From positions 35,542-99,541 of the forward strand of contig NZ_BONW01000050.1 of NCBI RefSeq assembly GCF_016862915.1: a stretch of 64,000 bases of DNA, given 5' to 3'. This document shows positions 38,504 to 46,890 of this stretch, one piece after another. Origin of the DNA: Plantactinospora endophytica (lineage in GTDB: Bacteria > Actinomycetota > Actinomycetes > Mycobacteriales > Micromonosporaceae). A program made the position numbers and the translations under genes. Every line of letters begins with the position of its first letter. Within the stretch, counting starts at the first letter, position 1. The notes beneath the pieces were generated by a model that was not told the origin of the DNA, made no database searches, and saw only the letters and a program-made list of their open reading frames with translations.

Positions 38504-38881
38504 TCAGCGCTGAGGCATCCCGCCGTGCGGACTGTTGACGATGAGCGGCACGCTGTCTGGTGCCAGGAAATGGTGGCCCTCGAAGTACTCCATGTGAACG
38601 TGCCCGCCGTCGTCCATGCTGGCTACGTTGCGTAGCAGGTCGGCGAGGAGCGACCGGTTCTCCGCGCCACCGCGGATGCCGAGGTAGCTGCGATCGTTGA
38701 CACCAATGGTAACGGGGCCTTGCGTCACTTCGATGAGCACACCCCGTAGGTGCCGAGGGTGAGCGGACGGCGCGAGGGTCAGCTCGCCTCCGCTTGCTAC
38801 CAGGTCAGTGAGGTGACAAAGGTCTGCCCGGCCACTCGTGATGTCGCCGCCTTCGGCGGCGGAGTAGTAGTCGAGCTTCAC
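38504..38881 (-). CDS. Imm32-like immunity protein
   Basis: 125 residues from GTG 38881; the frame extends upstream but without better start signals. The pattern VKLDYYSAAEGGDITSGR, then HLRGVLIEV, VTIGVNDRSYLGIRGGAENR and especially GHVHMEYFEGHHFLAPDSVP matches immunity proteins of the Imm32 type (GHVH.EYFPGHPYLAP.SVPLVV). Such proteins neutralise polymorphic toxin tips in the cytoplasm. There is no toxin next to it, so it is an orphan that may protect against toxins from competitors. Confidence 0.75.
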   Translation of the reverse strand: MKLDYYSAAEGGDITSGRADLCHLTDLVASGGELTLAPSAHPRHLRGVLIEVTQGPVTIGVNDRSYLGIRGGAENRSLLADLLRNVASMDDGGHVHMEYFEGHHFLAPDSVPLIVNSPHGGMPQR

Positions 38882-39073
38882 GCCGCAACCGTAGGCTCCC
38901 GCGTCTATCTGGCATCTTTCAGCTCGCTGCCCCGACCTCAACGCCTGACCGCGCTCACCCACCGAACCTGTGTGACGTCTTGAACGACATGTTCGACGCC
39001 CATGGCGAGGACTTCGGTCCGGTCTGGAGGGCCTCGCTGTCCTTGTGAGTAGTCCGCAGCGCGGCCGCTGCGG

Positions 39074-42000
39074 TCACGAGACGGATTTGCCGTGCTCCGC
39101 CGCGTCCAGCCAAGCCCGCGCGTCGGTGTTGCCGGCGTCGGCGTGCCTCCGGATCAGTGCGGTGGCCTCGTCGAGCCGCCCGTGCCGGGCGAGCAGGTCT
39201 GCGAGCGGGAACGGCGGTCCTGGATCGTCCTCGCTCACCCGTTCCTGCATCAGCGCGATGGCCTCCGTAGCCAGGCCTGCTCCGACCATCTGGTCGATCC
39301 ACCATGCCTCGGCGGCCCCGTCACCGGCGCTGGCCCGGGCGATGAGCTGCCTCTGCAGTCCGGCGCGGGCCAGCATCTGCACCATCTCGGGGCCGCACGA
39401 CCGGTTCCCCGCGGTGTCGGCCTGCCGGAGCAGGCGCATCGCCTGCTTCACCCGGCCGCGTTCCACTAGCGCCGTCACCACCGCGTGCCGGCTGGAGGAG
39501 TGCGCCGCGGGTGACTCCGCGCGTACCACTTGGAGCGCCGCGAGCAGCTCGCGTTGCTCCAGCAGCAGCCGCACCAGCTGATCGATGGCGGCCTGGCGTC
39601 CGGTAGCAGCGCGGGCGCGCAGCAGCGCAATCGCGTCGCCGGCCCGCGACCGGGCGACGAGGTAGTCGACGAGACGGGCCGCCACGGAAACGGATCCGGC
39701 GGTCGGCCGGTCGGTCATCACGGTGAGGGCGTCGCTGAACCGGCCGGAATCGACGAGGATCTCGGCGAGGCGAGCGGCGGCGGACTCGCCCGGCTCGTTC
39801 CGCAGCAGCGCGACGGCTGCCTCGGTATCGCCCTGCCGGGACAGCACGGCGGCGAGCCACACGGCCGAGCCGTCCGTTCCCTGGTCGTAGGTCCTCCGCG
39901 CCCGGCGCAACGCCGCCTCGTCGTGGCCGTGCTCCAGGAGCAGCGCGTCGAGGCGCTCGGCGGCGTAGTCCTTCTGTCGGGTCAGCGTCTCCACCCACGC
40001 CTCGGCTTCCACGACCTGGGCGTTCCCGACCAGGTGACTCAGGCGCTGCTCGATGGCGAGGATCTGTCCGGTCTCGGCGATGGCCCGTACGTCGTCGTGG
40101 CGGCCGTCGCTGATCAGCCGTTCGATCAGCTGCTGCCCGCAGCCGCCGCGGCGGAGCGCACGGGTCACGGCTTCGTCCAGCTCACCGGTCCGCACCAGAT
40201 ACTCCGTCAGCGCCGCGGCCGACGCCTCGTCGCCGACGTCTGCGCGGGTACGGAGCTCGTCGACCCGGTCGTGCTCGGCGAGGAGCCGGGCCAGCTGCTC
40301 CCGGCCGCGCCGCGCCGAACCGTGGTCGCCGGCGGCAGCCGCGCGCAGGATCGCGAGCGCTTCCTCGGTGCGCCCCTGCCCGGCCCAGAGGCCGGCCAGC
40401 CGCCCGGCCACGTAGTGGTTGCCGGCCTCCCACTGCCGGCGCAGCACCTCGATCGCCTCGTCGCCGCGACCGAGTGTGATCAGCAGGGCGGCCAGCCGTT
40501 CTGCGGCGGCCTTCTCACCGCGCTGCACCCGTTCGCGGGTGTACTCGAGAGCCTGTCGCAGGGCGAGGTGGTCCTGCAGGAGCACGTGCCGGAACTGGTA
40601 GGTGGGGCCGTTACGCCGCAGCACGGCCCGTTTGCGGTGGGCATCGTCGAGGAAGCGGGCCAGCCGGAGCGGCAGGCGACCGGCGCAGACGAGCCGGAGA
40701 TGGGTCGCCCGGAACCGCACCCACGGGATGACCTCACCTCGCAGCATCGGGTCGGCGAGAGGTGTGGCAAGCGACGCTATGGCGGTCAGCGCGCTTACCA
40801 GCTCAAGGCTGGCGCGGATGATCCAGGGCCGCCCGGCGAGCAACGTCGGCCTGACGTCCCACAGGTTCAGGTCGCGGGTGCCGCGCTCGTACATGTGGTA
40901 GGCCAGGGTGGACAGGTAGCGGCGGGCCCGGTCCGGCGGGAGCGCGCCCGGCGCCTCGTACGCGGCTGTCACGAATACGTCCATCAGCCGGCGCGCGACC
41001 GCCTCCGGCGTGGTGAACGCGAGCAGCTCACCCGGCTGATGTGGTTCGCGCTCGTAGGCGCTGCGGGCCAGTGCGATCATGAGCGGGCTGGTCAGGGTCC
41101 GGGATACCGGGGCGTCCGGGTTCGACCGCATCTCCCGGAAGACCGGCTCCCAGAGCCTCGTACGCAGCTCCGGGTACGACAGGTAGGCGATGGCCGTCCC
41201 GGCCTCGACCGGTTCGATCTCGACGACTGCGGCCTTGGTCAGGATGGTTCCCCCGGAGCGCACCGCGTCCTCATACTCAACGCCCCGGCTGGTGACGACG
41301 AGGTGGTGGCCCCGCAGGCCGTACTCGTCCAGTTGGCGGACCGCGTCGGAGCGTTCGGCGGCGGGTAACTCGTCGAGCCCGTCCAACACCGGCAGGATCC
41401 GGTGCTGCGCGAACAGCCACCGCGCCACCCGGTCCGGATCACCGAACTCGGCCAAGACCCTGTGGTGACCGCGGACGAGACCGCACCGCAGGAAGCGGTC
41501 GAGTGGCACAGACCGTGCCTGCCAGTCGTTGATGGCGATCAGGACCGGCACCCGCTGCTCGTCGCTGGCCCGCTCGAGAAGTCCCGCAGCCAGCAGCATG
41601 GCGAGCACGCTCTTGCCCGCCCCTGGCGCGCCGAGGATCACCAACTGCCGGTTTGGCAGCTCGCGGAACCGGGTGACGATCTCGCCAGCGTCGCCGTCGA
41701 GGACCAGCGGCAGCCCGGGGCCGAGAGTTCCGTCGCCCAGAACAGCGTCCCAGCCAGCGGCAGGCCGACCGGTCGCCGACCAGCGGACCATAACCGGCGC
41801 TGGTCTGCCCGCGTGCCGGTAGACGAGCTCGTGCCGCACCGTGTGCAGAACACTCGCCGCGAGCTCGCCAACCAGCGCGCCGCCGTCACTGACGGCGGCG
41901 CGCGACCGGGCCAGCTTCTCGGCGGCGATGACCGACAGGGCCGCCGCGGCCAGGGGCGCCGCGACGATGTTGGCCCAGTTCGTCCACCGCTCGAAGGCGT

Positions 42001-42178
42001 CCTTCGCCGCAGCGAGCTCGGCGGGGCCGGAGCCGGGCCCGGACAGCCGCGCGACCGCCAGGTCAGCGTGCAGTCCGCGGACCAGCACCACCGTGGACAC
42101 CACCAGCGCGGCGGTACCGAACAGGACCCAGCCGAACCGGCGCACCCGCCGCCCCCAACGCCACACACAGCGCATCAT
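39074..42178 (-). CDS. Membrane-anchored NACHT-type NTPase with C-terminal TPR array
   Basis: 1034 residues from ATG 42178 (a second ATG follows at once). Two membrane segments are at about 17-36 (GWVLFGTAALVVSTVVLVRG) and 70-86. The NTPase has Walker A at 183-190 (GAPGAGKS, Lys189), NACHT-type Walker B at about 262-271 (LPVLDGLDEL) and VVTSR at 294-298. From about 560 to the end are helical pairs of TPR type (EAIEVLRRQWEAGNHYVAGR, EEALAILRAAAAGDHGSARR, DAIALLRARAATG). The arrangement is that of STAND/NLR-like sensors, where the repeats sense and the NACHT oligomerises. No effector domain is visible at the N terminus apart from the membrane spans, so membrane disruption or signalling are possible outputs. 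Confidence 0.85.
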   Translation of the reverse strand: MMRCVWRWGRRVRRFGWVLFGTAALVVSTVVLVRGLHADLAVARLSGPGSGPAELAAAKDAFERWTNWANIVAAPLAAAALSVIAAEKLARSRAAVSDGGALVGELAASVLHTVRHELVYRHAGRPAPVMVRWSATGRPAAGWDAVLGDGTLGPGLPLVLDGDAGEIVTRFRELPNRQLVILGAPGAGKSVLAMLLAAGLLERASDEQRVPVLIAINDWQARSVPLDRFLRCGLVRGHHRVLAEFGDPDRVARWLFAQHRILPVLDGLDELPAAERSDAVRQLDEYGLRGHHLVVTSRGVEYEDAVRSGGTILTKAAVVEIEPVEAGTAIAYLSYPELRTRLWEPVFREMRSNPDAPVSRTLTSPLMIALARSAYEREPHQPGELLAFTTPEAVARRLMDVFVTAAYEAPGALPPDRARRYLSTLAYHMYERGTRDLNLWDVRPTLLAGRPWIIRASLELVSALTAIASLATPLADPMLRGEVIPWVRFRATHLRLVCAGRLPLRLARFLDDAHRKRAVLRRNGPTYQFRHVLLQDHLALRQALEYTRERVQRGEKAAAERLAALLITLGRGDEAIEVLRRQWEAGNHYVAGRLAGLWAGQGRTEEALAILRAAAAGDHGSARRGREQLARLLAEHDRVDELRTRADVGDEASAAALTEYLVRTGELDEAVTRALRRGGCGQQLIERLISDGRHDDVRAIAETGQILAIEQRLSHLVGNAQVVEAEAWVETLTRQKDYAAERLDALLLEHGHDEAALRRARRTYDQGTDGSAVWLAAVLSRQGDTEAAVALLRNEPGESAAARLAEILVDSGRFSDALTVMTDRPTAGSVSVAARLVDYLVARSRAGDAIALLRARAATGRQAAIDQLVRLLLEQRELLAALQVVRAESPAAHSSSRHAVVTALVERGRVKQAMRLLRQADTAGNRSCGPEMVQMLARAGLQRQLIARASAGDGAAEAWWIDQMVGAGLATEAIALMQERVSEDDPGPPFPLADLLARHGRLDEATALIRRHADAGNTDARAWLDAAEHGKSVS

Positions 42179-42820
42179 GGCGGATCCGGGCCGGCCCCGG
42201 CACCACCCGGAAGGTTCTGTTGCGTAGCCGGTTGCAGGGCCGGGGCGGAGTCGACACCCGGGCGGGCTGCCGGAATCGGCGGGACAGCCTTCATCCTTGA
42301 CCGGCACCGTTTGGGCTCTGAGCCGAATAGATCTGCTGAACTTGATCCGCGACACGATTCGCCGTCGAGGGCAGTCGAACTAAGCGACAATGCAGGCAGA
42401 GTAGATCGACCAGCAGCGCTCGCGCGGCTAACTCCCAACGTCAGCGAGAAGCCGCTCGCCCCCGGCAGCGACGACGGCAGAGTGCGATTGCAGGGCTCGG
42501 CCTCTGATGGAGAGTACGGACTCTGCGGCGATGGCGGCCCCGCCGAGCACTCGATGCTCATCTACACCCGTGCCCAGCCATCGCTCGCCCAATCCAACCC
42601 GCCGGCCCAGGCACGGCCTGTGTGACACCTCGTCAGAGCGCTCCGCTCGCCCTCCGGCTACCGCAGCCAGCATTCGCGGCCGTGATGGCCATGGGCGGGG
42701 TTGCGAGGGCTTGAACCGGTCGGGCACCCTGGGCCTGCGGCGTTGACGGACGGCGATGGATTGTGCGCAGTGCGCTTCCAATCGGGTTCGGTAGCCGCCG
42801 CAGGGCGGAGGGATCGCGAC
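42179..42820. other. Intergenic region between NACHT gene and ESX-type operon
   Basis: About 640 bp, divergent promoters expected at both ends. A plus-strand frame ending at TGA near 42625 has a partly protein-like stretch (DGEYGLCGDGGPAEHSMLIY) but no start signals; it may be a small relic. A GGAGGG ribosome binding site precedes GTG 42821. Confidence 0.35.
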
Positions 42821-43294
42821 GTGTTTCGGATGTACGGGGATCCGGACGAGTTGGACCGGCTGGCGGGCCGGCTGCGTCAACGCGCGGGAGAGGTTCGTGA
42901 GCGGGCCGCCGACCACGAGCGTCAGGGACACGCGGCGCGGTGGGTGTCCGTCTCGGCGCAGGTGTACCGGGATCGGGTAACGCAGGATCGGACCCGGGCG
43001 GACCAGACCGCCGACGAGCTGGATCGGGTCGCGGACGCGGTTGTGGCGCATGCGCAGGAGGTACGGGAGTTGATTGCCCGGATCGCGCGGATCGAGGAGC
43101 AGGTCACTGGCTGGTTCGAGTCCGCCGCTCAGCGACTCAGAGACTTGGCGCCGTTGGCGGGTGGTCCGTTGTTGAAGGCGGTGGTGGAGGCGCCGTGGGC
43201 GGGTTGGTCGGTTCAGCCCGGCAATCTGCCGGCGTCGGGGGACCGGCGGTGGTTGGAGGTCGGCGAGTTCATGCGGGGCAAGGGAGTGCTCTGA
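42821..43294 (+). CDS. WXG100/ESX-like helical protein
   Basis: 157 residues from GTG 42821 behind GGCGGAGGG. The protein is predominantly helical: MYGDPDELDRLAGRLRQRAG, ARWVSVSAQVYRDRVTQDRT, ADELDRVADAVVAHAQEVRE. A WVS/W-containing turn between two long helices is the ESX/WXG100 style used in type VII secretion, with a C-terminal extension (ASGDRRWLEVGEFMRGKG). It is the first gene of a tight four-gene operon; the next gene starts directly at its stop (TGA-GTG). It may be a secreted partner or a substrate adaptor. Confidence 0.7.
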   Translation: MFRMYGDPDELDRLAGRLRQRAGEVRERAADHERQGHAARWVSVSAQVYRDRVTQDRTRADQTADELDRVADAVVAHAQEVRELIARIARIEEQVTGWFESAAQRLRDLAPLAGGPLLKAVVEAPWAGWSVQPGNLPASGDRRWLEVGEFMRGKGVL

Positions 43295-44155
43295 GTGGAG
43301 TCGGCGAACGAGGGGCCGCTGGCGCGCCGGCTGGTGTTGTCCGCGCCGGAGTGGGCGCTGCTCGTGCGGCAGACCGGGATGCGTCCTCCGCCGGGACTGC
43401 CGGTTGTTGACCTTGAGGACGCACAGGTGCCGGAGGTCGCTGCCCGGCTGGCCGCGAGGGGAGTGGTGACGGCAGACGGGGGCGATCCGCTGGTGTGCCG
43501 GCCGGTCGAGCCGGTCGCGGTCAACCTTACGACGTTCGTCGCCGCTCGGGCCGTGGTGCAGGTGGAGGCGTCGGTCGCCGACCGGTGGACACGGGCGCTG
43601 TTCGCGGTGGCCGGTCGCGCCGGCGCCGGCCTGGTCGCGTTGGCCGACGGCGGCGTTCAGTTGTCGATGTTCGAGGCGGTGACCCTCGGTCCGGAACTGG
43701 TCCGGGTGGTGCCCGCGGTGCGCGACCTGGTCGACTCGGAGGCGGCGCGGATCGGTCAGGCACTCGGCGGCGGCCCAGCCAGCTCGTCAATGTCGGGCCG
43801 GCTGCCCGTGAACGCGTTGGTCGAGTACGGGCCCGCTGGTGAGTTGGCGGGGACGGTGGGCCGGCATCGGGTGGTGGAGGCGCTGGGGTTGACGTCGGCG
43901 CAGGCGCGGTTGGCCGAGCAGGTGACCAGTCGGGCGACGGGTGTGCTGCGGATCGTGGTGTCCGGTCGCCTCGGCGACGGGGCCGGCTTGGCGCAGGTGG
44001 TGTGGCTGGCCACCGACGAGGGCTGGCTCGGGCTGCACCCGGACCCGGACGGCTCCGGACGGCGGATGGTGCAGGTGCTGCCGGTGGCCCGAGAGGACAT
44101 CGGGGTGTGGCTGGCCCCCTACCTGGGACAGCTGTTGGAGGACCGCGATGGGTGA
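43295..44155 (+). CDS. EspG-like ESX secretion-associated chaperone
   Basis: 286 residues from GTG 43295, immediately after the previous stop. It shows the EspG-family pattern of an N-terminal 'LSAPEWALLVRQTGMRPPPG' region, a beta-rich centre (VAVNLTTFVAARAVVQVEAS, LVALADGGVQLSMFEA) and a C-terminal beta hairpin with helix (LRIVVSGRLGDGAGLAQVVW, GWLGLHPDPDGSGRRMVQVL). In mycobacteria EspG binds type VII substrates in the cytoplasm and delivers them to the ESX machinery. Here it precedes the hydrolase gene with 8 bp overlap, so the hydrolase and WXG-like protein are its likely clients. Confidence 0.75.
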   Translation: MESANEGPLARRLVLSAPEWALLVRQTGMRPPPGLPVVDLEDAQVPEVAARLAARGVVTADGGDPLVCRPVEPVAVNLTTFVAARAVVQVEASVADRWTRALFAVAGRAGAGLVALADGGVQLSMFEAVTLGPELVRVVPAVRDLVDSEAARIGQALGGGPASSSMSGRLPVNALVEYGPAGELAGTVGRHRVVEALGLTSAQARLAEQVTSRATGVLRIVVSGRLGDGAGLAQVVWLATDEGWLGLHPDPDGSGRRMVQVLPVAREDIGVWLAPYLGQLLEDRDG

Positions 44156-45524
44156 TCCGGAGTTCCAGGTCAGCGGCGGCGCCGGTGGAACCGGCGCCCG
44201 GTACGAGGACATCGGCGTGCTCGCCGCGCACAGTGACGACCTGGCCCGGGACCTGGCCGGGGCAAGTGTGCAGGGACACGGCGTGCTCGTCGACCCGGAC
44301 CTGCTGGCATCGGCGGTCCTCAACCCGGACGGGTTCGCGAAGATTGAGGCGGGGTTGCTGAGTGCGCTGGACGGCCCGGACGGGTTGTCGGCGTTGTCGC
44401 TCGGCTTCGGGGAGCGGGCGATCGCGCTGCGGACGGTCGTCGCCTCCTACCAGGCGGTCGACGAGGCCCAGGCGCGGGCGATCGACACCCTGCGCTGGGC
44501 CGCCGGCTACGGCCTCGGCGGCGCACTCCAGACCGGTGTGCTGGCGCCCGGGCTGGCGCTGCCGCTGGTCGCACCGATCGGCGTCGCGGGCGCCGTGTTC
44601 GGCGACGACGTCGACTGGGAGCAGCTGCTGACCGAGCATCCCGGCATCGTCGACAACCTCGTCGGCCTCGGTCCCGGTCTGATCAGCAGCCTGCCCGGAA
44701 CACCGATGGTCGCCGACGTACCGGGCGCGGCGGACCTGCTCGGGCAACTCTACGAAGACGGCACCCACCAAACCGTCGAGCGGGGCGTCGACGACTCCCA
44801 CGACTCGATGCGGTTCCCGCCACGCGACTTCGCGGACCTGATCGACGGCCTCGACTGGCGCAACCGCGAGGCGAACGCGGGCCAACCCGACCAAATCGAC
44901 GTCCGGGTGATCACGAACCCGGACGGCAGCCGCGCGTACGTCGTCGACATCCCCGGCACCAAGGAATGGAACCACCCGTTCCAGGGCGACAGCCCCTACC
45001 TACACGACACCGGCACCAACATCCACGTCCTCGGCGGCGACACCACCACCCGACAACACGCGATCGCCGACGCGCTGCGGATGGCCGGCGCCACCACCGA
45101 CGACCCCGTCATGCTCGTCGGCCACAGCCAGGGCGGAATGGTCGCCGCCCAGGCCGCCCACGACACCAGCACCGGCGCCTTCCCCTACAACGTCACCCAC
45201 GTCGTCACCGCCGGCTCACCCATCGGCGCCGTCGACGTACCACCGAACGTCCAGGTCCTCTCGCTGGAGAACGGCCACGACCTGGTGCCGCACCTCGACG
45301 CCCGCGACAACCCCGACCAGGCCAACCGCACCACGGTCACCTTCGACAGCCAACTCGGGTCCGTAGGAGCGAACCACAACACCCGCGAGGCGTACCTACC
45401 GGCGGCCCAGGCACTCGACCGCAGCAGCGACCCGTCGGTGCAGGCGTACCGGGACAGCGCGGGCGCGTTCCTCGGCGGGGAGAGTGTCGAGTCGAAGGTG
45501 TACGAGTTGAACCGGATCCACTGA
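44148..45524 (+). CDS. Alpha/beta hydrolase with helical N terminus, probable type VII effector
   Basis: 458 residues from ATG 44148, overlapping the EspG-like gene. Residues 1-125 are helical and WXG/LXG-like (VLAAHSDDLARDLAGASVQG, AIALRTVVASYQAVDEAQAR), followed by a Gly/Ala-rich hydrophobic stretch. Residues about 245-440 form a serine hydrolase: nucleophile Ser327 in VGHSQGGM, probable acid Asp378 in NGHDLVPHLD and His410 in ANHNTREAY. A lipase or esterase acting on membrane or envelope lipids is likely. The partner genes suggest export by an ESX system encoded elsewhere. Whether it attacks competitors or remodels the host envelope cannot be seen. Confidence 0.8.
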   Translation: MGDPEFQVSGGAGGTGARYEDIGVLAAHSDDLARDLAGASVQGHGVLVDPDLLASAVLNPDGFAKIEAGLLSALDGPDGLSALSLGFGERAIALRTVVASYQAVDEAQARAIDTLRWAAGYGLGGALQTGVLAPGLALPLVAPIGVAGAVFGDDVDWEQLLTEHPGIVDNLVGLGPGLISSLPGTPMVADVPGAADLLGQLYEDGTHQTVERGVDDSHDSMRFPPRDFADLIDGLDWRNREANAGQPDQIDVRVITNPDGSRAYVVDIPGTKEWNHPFQGDSPYLHDTGTNIHVLGGDTTTRQHAIADALRMAGATTDDPVMLVGHSQGGMVAAQAAHDTSTGAFPYNVTHVVTAGSPIGAVDVPPNVQVLSLENGHDLVPHLDARDNPDQANRTTVTFDSQLGSVGANHNTREAYLPAAQALDRSSDPSVQAYRDSAGAFLGGESVESKVYELNRIH

Positions 45525-45549
45525 TGCGACCGGACGGGAGGAAGCGGAC

Positions 45550-45990
45550 ATGCGGCAAACGACGCGACCGGCCAGGCGGGGCGTCACGGCGGTCGTGGTA
45601 GCGGCGGCGCTAGTGATAATCGCGTCCGGCTGCAACGTCAACGACTCACCACAGGAACGGGAGGAGTCGAACGCCATCGCCGCCGAGATCCAGGAGACGC
45701 TGGCGCAGCGCCCCGAGGTGGAACAAGTCAAGGTCAACTACCAGAACAACCTCAGCGCCTCAGCCCAAGCCAGCGTCACCATCACCGTCACCCCCGGCAC
45801 CGACGTCGAACCTGTTATCGAAGAAGCGACCCGCCTGATCTGGCTCAGCGAACTCCACCCGCTCAGCATCATCAGCATCGCCGCCAACGAGGCCGAGGCC
45901 CAACAACGCGGCGTCGACCGGGACATCGACCCAAACGGCACCGACAAGGCCGAACTCGAACGAAGGTACGGGCCACGCCCACCGGAGTAA
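45550..45990 (+). CDS. Small lipoprotein of the ESX-type operon
   Basis: 146 residues from ATG 45550 behind GGGAGGAAG. The N terminus is a lipoprotein signal with lipobox IIASGC (Cys28). The mature part is short, with an alpha/beta stretch (AAEIQETLAQRPEVEQVKVN, ASVTITVTPGTDVEPVIEEA) and a charged tail. No named family comes to mind. Its place 25 bp after the hydrolase, on the outer face of the membrane where a secreted lipase would act, makes it a candidate immunity or anchoring protein. Confidence 0.75.
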   Translation: MRQTTRPARRGVTAVVVAAALVIIASGCNVNDSPQEREESNAIAAEIQETLAQRPEVEQVKVNYQNNLSASAQASVTITVTPGTDVEPVIEEATRLIWLSELHPLSIISIAANEAEAQQRGVDRDIDPNGTDKAELERRYGPRPPE

Positions 45991-46204
45991 CCACGGGCGT
46001 AGGCGACCAGCGTCCGCCAGCGGAGTGATCTGCCGGATTTCGTGATCCAAGGCGGCCGGCCCCAGGTACCGCTCGACGTGCGACCGGTCGAAGAGTGCAT
46101 GGAGCGTTCCGAGGCCGTCGACGTCTTCACTCAGATCGCCTACCGAGAGCCTCACTAGGGCCAGTGCCCCAGCCTGACCACTACCCGTTCGACGAAGGTA
46201 CCCG

Positions 46205-46558
46205 GTGTCCTCGACGCGCAAGGACTTCCCGTGGACCAACAGCGACCACATCGCCAGCGACCTGCGCGAGGGCGTGCAGAAGCTCAAGGACGCGACCCCG
46301 GCCGGGGTCCTCCTCAAAAGCGGCAAGCTCGCGACCGAGCTCGACCGGCTGGACCTGATCGACGAGTACAAGATGCTGTTCCATCCCAGGATCACCGGCC
46401 ACGGCCCGACCCTGTACCAGGGCGGGCTGCCCGCAACGCGACAGCTCGAACTGCTCTCGACGGAGCCGCTCCGCAACGGCGCGGTGGCCATGCACTACCG
46501 CCGCGCGCTGAAGCACCGGGGGTCCATCGCCGCCAGCTCACCGGCAGCGCGGCGTTGA
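46205..46558 (+). pseudogene. Dihydrofolate reductase/RibD-like C-terminal fragment
   Basis: The frame starts SSTRKDFPWTNSDHIASDLR and continues GVLLKSGKLATELDRLDLID, FHPRITGHGPTLYQGG and GAVAMHYRRA, the C-terminal half of DHFR/RibD-like reductases. The N-terminal NADPH-binding half is absent. The natural end (HYRRA) is followed by extra codons that run into the duplicated cas2 segment, so the cas2 copy joined here after the reductase gene was broken. Confidence 0.7.
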
Positions 46559-46756
46559 AGGGTATGGCCTCCGGGTACAGAAGTCCGTCCTCGAGGTGAC
46601 CTGCACTCAATGCCCGTGATGCGTCGGAACTCACCGATACCATCAACCACACGCGCGACGACATTCGGCTGTCGACCGGCAGCAGGCACCCTGCAGGCAG
46701 TCGAGCGACTCGCCGTTGCCCAGCTCGCGCCTCACGAAGGCGATCACCTGTTGTGA
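46556..46756 (+). pseudogene. Truncated, mutated cas2 copy
   Basis: This segment matches the intact cas2 at 56473-56683 base for base over most of its length (GAAGGGTATGGCCTCCGG, then GTACAGAAGTCCGTC and GCAGGCACCCTGCA), with several substitutions and small deletions. The first 26 codons, including the catalytic Asp region, are missing, and indels break the frame. It is the 3' end of a former cas2 that once preceded array 1, as the intact gene precedes array 2. Confidence 0.9.
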
Positions 46757-46890
46757 ATGATCTAGGAACCCTAAGCTCGACGATGCCGAGCGTTCGGCTC
46801 CACGTTCCAATTCGGTCCGTACTGGACAAAACGCCGCCTTGTTTCGCTGGAGACGATCTTCAACATTGTTCCTTGCCTGACCAGGAAGCC
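46757..46890 (+). promoter_or_regulatory. CRISPR leader of array 1
   Basis: The 134 bp before the first repeat align with the leader of array 2 at 56684-56816 (AATGATCTAGGAACCCTAAG, CTCGACGATGCCGAGCG, TTCAATTCGGTCCGTACTGG). About four fifths of the bases are the same. It should hold the promoter for the array transcript and the integration signals for new spacers; both are known roles of leaders. Confidence 0.8.

Noticed and set aside
42690..42740. T-loop-like sequence (GGTTCAAGCCC on the minus strand) suggesting a tRNA
   Set aside because: No acceptor, D or anticodon stems can be folded around it.
45991..46190. Minus-strand stretch reading VGDLSEDVDGLGTLHALFDR
   Set aside because: Protein-like for about 55 residues but without start, end signals or family; it may be a relic, too uncertain to list as a gene.
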